Under the pieces are notes generated by a model that had not been told where the DNA came from, ran no database searches, and worked only from the letters and a program-made list of their open reading frames with translations. From Gemmatimonadota bacterium (GTDB taxonomy: Bacteria > Gemmatimonadota > Gemmatimonadetes > Longimicrobiales > Gaopeijiaceae), in the NCBI GenBank assembly GCA_007121455.1, contig SKKN01000011.1, positions 1-64,000 of the forward strand: DNA of 64,000 bases, given 5' to 3'. Shown here in pieces: positions 58,582 to 64,000 of the stretch. The stretch's first letter is position 1, and each line of letters starts with the position of its first letter. The translations under genes were made by a program, and so were the position numbers.

Positions 58582-59751
58582 ATGGAGTCGAGAACGATGG
58601 AATCGAAAGCGATGGCGATACAGACGAAGGACGAGGGGGGAATCCGCGTGCGACTCGGGATCCTCGGGACGGCCCTCCTGCTCCTCGGCACGGTGGCCTG
58701 CGGCGGAGACGCCGAGGCCGGCCCGCAAGGGGCGGGTGAGGGTTTCGAGCGCACGATCAACGTGGAAGTGGCCCCGGTGGAGACCTCCTCGTTCACCGAG
58801 CTCATTCGCGTGACCGGGACGACCCGGGCGTACCAGGACGTCACCGTCTCGGCAGAGGAGGTCGGCGTGATCCGGGAGCTCCCCGTGGAGCGGGGGAACC
58901 TCGTCCAGGAGGGGCAGCCCATCGCCCGCATCGACGACCGAGTCCTCAGGGCACAGGTGGAGGAGGTCCGTGCCCAGTCCGAGCTCGCGCGGGAGCGGTG
59001 GGAGCGGCGCCAGCGCCTCTTCGAGGAGGACGGCGTGGGGACCGAAATGGCCTATCTCGAGGCCCGCTACGAAGCCGAGCGGTCGCAGGCGAGCCTCCGG
59101 TCGCTCGAGGAGCGGCTCGACCGCACGGTGATCCGGGCGCCGATTTCGGGCGTGCTCGACGAGCGGGAGGTGGAGATCGGCAGCATGGTATCGTCCGGCA
59201 CTCCCGTGGCCCGGATCGTGCGGATGGACCCGGTCAAAGTGAGGGGCGGAATCCCGGAACGCTTCGCGGAGGACGTGCGCCGCGGATCCAGCGCCCGAGT
59301 CACCTTCGACGTTCTCGACGAGGCGCCCGTCGAGTCGGAGGTCACGTATGTCGGCTCGACCGTCGATCCGAGGAACCGGACCTTCGAAGTGGAGCTCGTG
59401 ATCCCGAACTCCGGCCGCGTCATCAAGCCCGAGATGGTGGCGAACGTCGAGATCGTCCGGCAGCGCCACGAGGACGCTCTCGTGGTGCCCCAGGATGCGC
59501 TCGTCCGGGTCGAAGACGGTTACGTCGCGTTCGTGGCCGAGGAGGAGGACGGGCGGACGGTAGCGCGAAGCCGGCCCCTCACGCTCGGCCCGGCCCAGCG
59601 GAACCTCGTCGTCGTGCGGAGCGGCCTCGAGCCGGGCGACCAGCTCATCGTCGTCGGACAGAGCCAGGTGGCGGACCGCGACCGGATTCGGGTGGTCGAA
59701 GTGAGGGAGCCCGTTCGGGACCGAGTCGCCGACCGCGGAGGTGAGGGATGA
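58582..59751 (+). CDS. RND efflux adaptor (membrane fusion protein, HlyD/MFP family)
   Basis: 389 aa. A signal sequence ends in a lipobox-like TVACGG (Cys about 48 from the first ATG). The family core shows TGTTRAYQDVTVSAEEVGVIRELPVERGNLVQEGQPIARIDD (lipoyl half). A helical hairpin (VLRAQVEEVRAQSELARERWERRQRLFEEDGV) follows, then TVIRAPISGVLDEREVEIGSMVSSGTPVARIV (second lipoyl half), a beta-barrel and a membrane-proximal domain. It links the RND pump to TolC. Several in-frame ATGs lie at 58582, 58597 and 58612; the first is listed. It overlaps the RND gene by 4 bases. Confidence 0.92.
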   Translation: MESRTMESKAMAIQTKDEGGIRVRLGILGTALLLLGTVACGGDAEAGPQGAGEGFERTINVEVAPVETSSFTELIRVTGTTRAYQDVTVSAEEVGVIRELPVERGNLVQEGQPIARIDDRVLRAQVEEVRAQSELARERWERRQRLFEEDGVGTEMAYLEARYEAERSQASLRSLEERLDRTVIRAPISGVLDEREVEIGSMVSSGTPVARIVRMDPVKVRGGIPERFAEDVRRGSSARVTFDVLDEAPVESEVTYVGSTVDPRNRTFEVELVIPNSGRVIKPEMVANVEIVRQRHEDALVVPQDALVRVEDGYVAFVAEEEDGRTVARSRPLTLGPAQRNLVVVRSGLEPGDQLIVVGQSQVADRDRIRVVEVREPVRDRVADRGGEG

Positions 59752-62700
59752 CGGAAGGACCCATCAGGCCCCCTGAAGGTGGAGGGGGGCCCCCGACCCA
59801 CGATCCGGCCTTCCTCGCGCGCTTCAAAGAGTTCGGCCTCACGAGCTTCGCGGTAGCCCACCGGACGAGCGTCGTCATCCTCTTTCTCTTCATCGCGGTC
59901 GCAGGCTACATGGCGTACAACGCCATCCCCCGCGAGGCGGCGCCGGAGATCGAGGTTCCGTTCGTCGCGGTGAATACCGTGTATGCCGGTGTCTCTCCAT
60001 CGGATATCGAGACGCTCATCACCCGGCCGCTCGAAGACGAGCTGAACACGATCGCCGAGATCCGGGAGCTCCGATCGACCTCGGTGGAGGGCTACTCGAG
60101 CATCACCGCGGAATTCGAGACCTCGGTGAACATGGAGGATGCGCTCGCCCAGGTGCGGGAGAAGGTGGACCTTGCGAAGGTCGACCTGCCGTCGGACGCC
60201 GAGGACCCGAGCATCATGGAGTTCAATTTCGCCGAGTTCCCGATCATGCAGGTGAACCTGGCCGGGGAGTACGGCCTCGTTCGCCTCAAGGAGCTGGGGG
60301 AGGAGCTCCAGGACCGTATCGAGCAGGTCCCGACCGTCCTTCGCATCGACCTCTCCGGGGGACTCGAGCGGGAGGTCCGGGTCGATGTCTCGCTCTCCCG
60401 ACTCCAGTACTACGGGCTCGCCCTGACCGACGTCGTGGACGCGATCCGGAATGAGAACGTGAACATCCCCGGGGGCTCCATCGAGGTGGGGACGTACGAC
60501 TACCTCGTCCGCGTGGATGGGGAGTTCGTGGATCCGTCGATCATCGGAGACCTGGTGGTCACCGCTGGAGACGGACGGGCGATCTACATCCGGGACATCG
60601 CGGATGTCGACTTCGGCTTCGCGGAGCGGACGAGCTACGCCCGCCTGAACGGAGCCCCCGTCGTCACCCTCGACGTCGTGAAGCGGTCGGGGGCGAACAT
60701 CATCGAGACCGCGGACGAGGTGAAGCGGATCATTGCGGAGGTGGAGGGCGCCTTCCCGCCGACGACCCAGGTAAGCGTCACCGGGGACATGTCGGAGCAG
60801 ATCCACCTGATGGTGAGCACCCTGGAGAACTCGATCATCTCCGGCCTCCTCCTCATCATCGCGGTCCTCCTCTTCTTCCTCGGGGTGCGGACCTCCGTCT
60901 TCGTCGCGATCGCGATTCCCACCTCCATGCTCCTCTCCTTCATCGTGCTGGGGATCATGGGAGTCACGCTCAACATGGTCGTGCTCTTCTCCCTCATCCT
61001 CGCCCTCGGGATGCTGGTCGACAACGCGATCGTGATCGTGGAGAACATCTACCGGTTCATGGAGGAGGGATGGGACCGGCGCCTCGCAGCCGTGAAGGCG
61101 ACCGGGGAGGTGGCGCTGCCGGTGATCGGCGCGACGGCGACGACCCTCGCCGCCTTCACGCCGCTCCTCTTCTGGCCGGGGATCGTCGGGGAGTTCATGA
61201 GCTACCTCCCCCTGACACTGATCGTCACCCTTTCGAGCAGCCTGTTCGTCGCGCTCGTGATCCTCCCCACACTCTGCGCCCTCTTCATGACCGTGGAGAC
61301 GGTGTCGCCCGAAGGGCAGCCGGATCCCGGGCACCCGGGGAGCCGGGGCGTGTCGCTCACACCCGTCGCCCGCTGGACGCTCTGGGGAGGTGCGGCGCTC
61401 GTGATCCTCATCGTGGGTGCCGCGAACCCGCTCACCGCTGTCCTCTTCGCCGGGATGGCCGTCGCCATCTACGCCCTTCACCGCTTCGTTCTGGACCGGG
61501 CGGGCAAGGTGTTCCAGGCGCGCACGCTGCCCTGGATCGTGGCGCGGTACGAAGGAGGGCTCACCTGGTGCCTCAACCACCGCTTCATCGTGATGGGCGC
61601 GACGTTCGCGCTCTTCGTCGTCACCGTTGCCGCGTTCGCGCGCTTCAACCACGGCGTGGAGTTCTTCCCCGAGGGCGTACCTCCCGCTCAGGCGTGGATC
61701 AACATCGAAGCCCCTGTGGGAACCCGGGCGAACGCCACGGACCGGATCGCCCAACGGCTCGAGACCGAGCTGCCCGGTATACCCGGAATCGGTGACGTCG
61801 AATCTGTCGTCACGACGACCGGGGGCGGCGGGAACATGATGATGGGCACGTCGGGCGGCACGAATCGGGGCCGGATCTCTCTCTCCTTTCTCGACTTCGA
61901 AGACCGGGAGCAGGACTCCTTCGAGACCGTGGCCCTCCTCCAGTCCCGGCTCGGCCAGGACATCGCAGGCGCCGAGATCTCAGTGGACCGGGAGGAGATG
62001 GGGCCGCCTCAGGGCCAGCCCGTCAACATCGAGATCGCCGGTCCCGAGGTGGACGTGCTCCAGCGCCTTTCCGTTCGGACCCTGGAGATCCTCCGAAACT
62101 CCTCCGTGATCCAGAGGCTGGACGGCCTCGAGAGCGACATGGACGAGGCGCGTCCCGAGCTCTCCATTCGGGTCGACAGGGAGAGGGCGGCGCTCTACGG
62201 GCTCTCCACCTCGGACGTTGGCTGGGCGATCCGGGGTGCGATCCAGGGGACCGAGGCCGCCAAATACCGGACCGGCAACGACGAGTTCGACATCATGGTC
62301 CGGCTCCACGAGCAGGACCGACAGGAACTCTCCGCCCTCGAGGAGCTGCGGGTGGTCGCGGACGACGGTTCACAGGTGCCCCTCCTTTCCGTAGCGGAGT
62401 GGGAGGTCGGCCGGGGCCTCGGGTCGATTCAGCGGAAGGACATGGACCGCATGGTCACCGTGAGCTCGGACGTCCGGGCCGGCTTCAACTCGAACGCGGT
62501 CCTCCAGGAGGTCCAGGCGGAGCTCGCGGCCTTCGCGGCCGAGGAGATTCCGCCGGGCTACACGCTCCGTTACACCGGACAGATGGAGGAGCAGACGGAC
62601 GCGCAGGACTTCCTCACGATGGCGTTCCTGATCGCCCTCATGCTGATCGGCTTCATCCTCGTCTCCCAGTTCAACTCCGTCGTGAAGCCGGTGATCATCC

Positions 62701-63320
62701 TCACCTCCGTGATCATGTCGACAATGGGCGTGCTCCTCGGGCTCATCGTCTTCAACATGCCCTTCGTCATCATCATGACGGGGGTGGGGATCATCTCCCT
62801 CGCCGGGATCGTGGTCAACAACGCGATCGTCCTCATCGACTACATCGACATCCTGAGGGAGAGAGACGGGATGAGCCGGAGGGAAGCGCTCATCGTGGGT
62901 GGGAAGACCCGGTTCCGGCCTGTGGTATTGACCGCCATCACCACTGCGCTCGGTCTCGTGCCGCTCGCGATCGGGCTGAACTTCGACTTCCATGGGCTCT
63001 TCACCGCCCTCGACCCGGACCTCTTCTGGGGAGGGGAGCAGGCTGGATGGTGGGGCCCGATGGCGATTGCCGTGATCGTGGGAATCCTCTTCGCCACCTT
63101 CCTCACCCTCCTCGTCGTCCCGGTGATGTACTCGCTCGTCGACGACCTGGGCGAGTTCTTCCGTCGCCACTACCTCGCCGCGGAGGTCGCCGGCGGTGCC
63201 GGCGAGGGCGTCGCGGAACCGGACGGCGAGCCGACCGAGGTGCCCGAGCGGAAGCGGAAGCGGCCCACGCCGATCCTCCGGCGACTGGGACTCCCCTTCG
63301 GGCCGCGTACGACGTCGTGA
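59748..63320 (+). CDS. RND efflux pump inner-membrane permease
   Basis: 1190 aa, longer than the usual 1020-1050. Twelve membrane segments are expected: TM1 (about 33-55), then porter loops. TM2-6 include SGLLLIIAVLLFFLGVRTSVFVAIAIPTSMLLSFIVLGIMGVTLNMVVLFSLILALGMLVDNAIVIVENIYRF; here the TM4 proton relay reads VDN, with one Asp. An insertion of about 60 residues with extra hydrophobic parts lies at about 520-590. The second half has QFNSVVKPVIILTSVIMSTMGVLLGLIVFNMPFVIIMTGVGIISLAGIVVNNAIVLIDY and the end segments. Substrate class (drugs, lipids or other) is not predictable. Last gene of the TetR-tolC-hlyD-RND operon. Confidence 0.93.
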   Translation: MTEGPIRPPEGGGGPPTHDPAFLARFKEFGLTSFAVAHRTSVVILFLFIAVAGYMAYNAIPREAAPEIEVPFVAVNTVYAGVSPSDIETLITRPLEDELNTIAEIRELRSTSVEGYSSITAEFETSVNMEDALAQVREKVDLAKVDLPSDAEDPSIMEFNFAEFPIMQVNLAGEYGLVRLKELGEELQDRIEQVPTVLRIDLSGGLEREVRVDVSLSRLQYYGLALTDVVDAIRNENVNIPGGSIEVGTYDYLVRVDGEFVDPSIIGDLVVTAGDGRAIYIRDIADVDFGFAERTSYARLNGAPVVTLDVVKRSGANIIETADEVKRIIAEVEGAFPPTTQVSVTGDMSEQIHLMVSTLENSIISGLLLIIAVLLFFLGVRTSVFVAIAIPTSMLLSFIVLGIMGVTLNMVVLFSLILALGMLVDNAIVIVENIYRFMEEGWDRRLAAVKATGEVALPVIGATATTLAAFTPLLFWPGIVGEFMSYLPLTLIVTLSSSLFVALVILPTLCALFMTVETVSPEGQPDPGHPGSRGVSLTPVARWTLWGGAALVILIVGAANPLTAVLFAGMAVAIYALHRFVLDRAGKVFQARTLPWIVARYEGGLTWCLNHRFIVMGATFALFVVTVAAFARFNHGVEFFPEGVPPAQAWINIEAPVGTRANATDRIAQRLETELPGIPGIGDVESVVTTTGGGGNMMMGTSGGTNRGRISLSFLDFEDREQDSFETVALLQSRLGQDIAGAEISVDREEMGPPQGQPVNIEIAGPEVDVLQRLSVRTLEILRNSSVIQRLDGLESDMDEARPELSIRVDRERAALYGLSTSDVGWAIRGAIQGTEAAKYRTGNDEFDIMVRLHEQDRQELSALEELRVVADDGSQVPLLSVAEWEVGRGLGSIQRKDMDRMVTVSSDVRAGFNSNAVLQEVQAELAAFAAEEIPPGYTLRYTGQMEEQTDAQDFLTMAFLIALMLIGFILVSQFNSVVKPVIILTSVIMSTMGVLLGLIVFNMPFVIIMTGVGIISLAGIVVNNAIVLIDYIDILRERDGMSRREALIVGGKTRFRPVVLTAITTALGLVPLAIGLNFDFHGLFTALDPDLFWGGEQAGWWGPMAIAVIVGILFATFLTLLVVPVMYSLVDDLGEFFRRHYLAAEVAGGAGEGVAEPDGEPTEVPERKRKRPTPILRRLGLPFGPRTTS

Positions 63321-63411
63321 ATTCGGCTGCGGTGGCGGTCCCGAGGGCCAGGCCGGACCGCCACTCGGCCGAGGGGCCGTAGCCACCGCACGCCCCGCCC
63401 ATCGGAAGGAA

Positions 63412-63440
63412 TCGACGCCGAGGGTCGTTTCTCCTACTTT
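63412..63440 (+). promoter_or_regulatory. Possible fabI promoter
   Basis: TCGACG (63412-63417), a 17-base spacer and TACTTT (63435-63440) lie 50 bases before the fabI ATG. Both boxes are weak matches. Confidence 0.35.
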
Positions 63441-63490
63441 GTCCTTCGTCCGGACGAGGCATCGAGACGACGAAGGGGAGGGGAGTGCAC

Positions 63491-64000
63491 ATGCTCGGGA
63501 TCGATCTTCAGGGAAAGCGCGCGTTCGTCGCCGGAGTGGCGGACGACCAGGGGTACGGGTGGGCGATCACGAAGGCCCTTGCACAGGCCGGCGCCACCGT
63601 GTGCGTCGGCACCTGGCCCCCCGCGCTCCGCATCTTCACGCGGAGCCTGGAGCGGGGGAAGCTCGACCTCACGCTGCCCGGCGGCGGCGAGCTCGAGCTC
63701 GAACGCATCTATCCCCTGGACGCTTCCTTCGACGCCCCCGAGGACGTTCCCGCCGAGCTTCGGGAGGAGAAGCGGTACAAGGATCTGGAAGGGTTCACGA
63801 TCTCCGAGGTCGCGGCCTCCGTGAAGGAGGAGTTCGGAGCGGGCGCCGTGGACATCCTCGTCCACTCCCTCGCGAACGCTCCCGAAGTGCAGAACGCCCT
63901 CCTCGATACGAGCCGGGGAGGCTACCTCTCGGCCGTCAGCACCTCCGCCTACTCCCTCGTGAGCATGGTCCGCCACTTCGGCCCGCTCATGAACCCCGGC
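63491..64000 (+). CDS. fabI: Enoyl-[acyl-carrier-protein] reductase, plant-type FabI (3' end cut by window)
   Basis: 170 codons are visible. It catalyses the NADH-dependent last step of the fatty-acid elongation cycle. MLGIDLQGKRAFVAGVADDQGYGWAITKALAQAGATVCVGTWPP is the N-terminal Rossmann segment of the plant/chlamydial type, with DQGYGWA. The insertion typical of that type (LPGGGELELERIYPLDASFDAPEDVP...KRYKDLEGFTISEVAA) follows. VDILVHSLANAPEVQNALLDTSRGGYLSAVSTSAYSLVSM carries the beginning of the active-site region. The catalytic Tyr/Lys lie beyond the window. GGGAGTGCAC precedes the ATG at 63491. Confidence 0.95.
   Translation, partial: MLGIDLQGKRAFVAGVADDQGYGWAITKALAQAGATVCVGTWPPALRIFTRSLERGKLDLTLPGGGELELERIYPLDASFDAPEDVPAELREEKRYKDLEGFTISEVAASVKEEFGAGAVDILVHSLANAPEVQNALLDTSRGGYLSAVSTSAYSLVSMVRHFGPLMNPG

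Noticed and set aside
59520-61754. 744-codon minus-strand frame rich in Asp, Glu, His and Arg
   Set aside because: It is the mirror of the membrane-segment codons of the RND and adaptor genes. The composition is typical of antisense shadows.
1-64000. CRISPR arrays, insertion sequences, phage genes, rRNA
   Set aside because: No regularly spaced repeats, transposase or integrase domains, phage structural genes or rRNA were seen on reading through the window.

Overview
The window is about 64 kb of GC-rich DNA (roughly two thirds G+C) from a Gram-negative bacterium with an outer membrane. It carries a TonB-dependent receptor, a TolC/HlyD/RND efflux set and many lipoproteins with clear lipoboxes. 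Several gene types together suggest Gemmatimonadota or a close relative: an M56 peptidase fused to a TonB domain, tandem imidazolonepropionase-like amidohydrolases, six-bladed-propeller lipoproteins, and a plant-type enoyl-ACP reductase. The phylum is an inference from gene content (about 60% sure). I saw no insertion sequence, prophage, CRISPR array, plasmid origin or rRNA. Genes are tightly packed, and ATGA or GTGA stop/start overlaps are common.

Layout. 1-5537 (minus): a riboswitch-controlled cobalamin uptake operon, in transcription order promoter, B12 riboswitch, btuB, a beta-propeller lipoprotein resembling Bacteroides BtuG, pduX, and btuF (cut by the window start). 5591-9320 (minus): three overlapping two-component genes, the first of which is a membrane kinase that has lost its HisKA region. 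9490-17037: glutamate dehydrogenase, a CDGSH protein, a small lipoprotein, ispG, a cytochrome c lipoprotein, an M56-TonB sensor, and a three-gene set with a short Cys-containing exported peptide. 17265-25846: two amidohydrolases, gltX, a LexA-like regulator without protease residues, tadA and an NhaC antiporter. 25863-32298: pyrR-pyrB-pyrC, rpsT in the opposite direction, then M50 protease-scpA-scpB-rluB and a broken Rossmann gene. 32326-37886: pcm, a baeRF-type protein, a CAT-anticodon tRNA, and a ParA ATPase between two coiled-coil partners. 38226-43700: rhomboid, FdhF/YdeP oxidoreductase, fdhD, a mobA-mobB fusion and a GGQ release-factor-like gene. 44009-56006: permeases, exported proteins, an M1 aminopeptidase and a HEAT-cyclophilin fusion. 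56143-63320: a TetR-tolC-hlyD-RND efflux operon. 63491 to the end: fabI (cut).

Most interesting points: the BtuG-like lipoprotein inside a riboswitch operon outside Bacteroidetes; a PomXYZ-like ParA/coiled-coil/HEAT cluster; a LexA-like factor whose S24 domain has lost the cleavage site, Ser and Lys; a hybrid kinase with an in-frame loss of PAS end, HisKA and N-box; a short NVEALA-like peptide locus; and a recurring promoter shape, TTGAnn-N17/18-TAGnTT, upstream of several unrelated genes.
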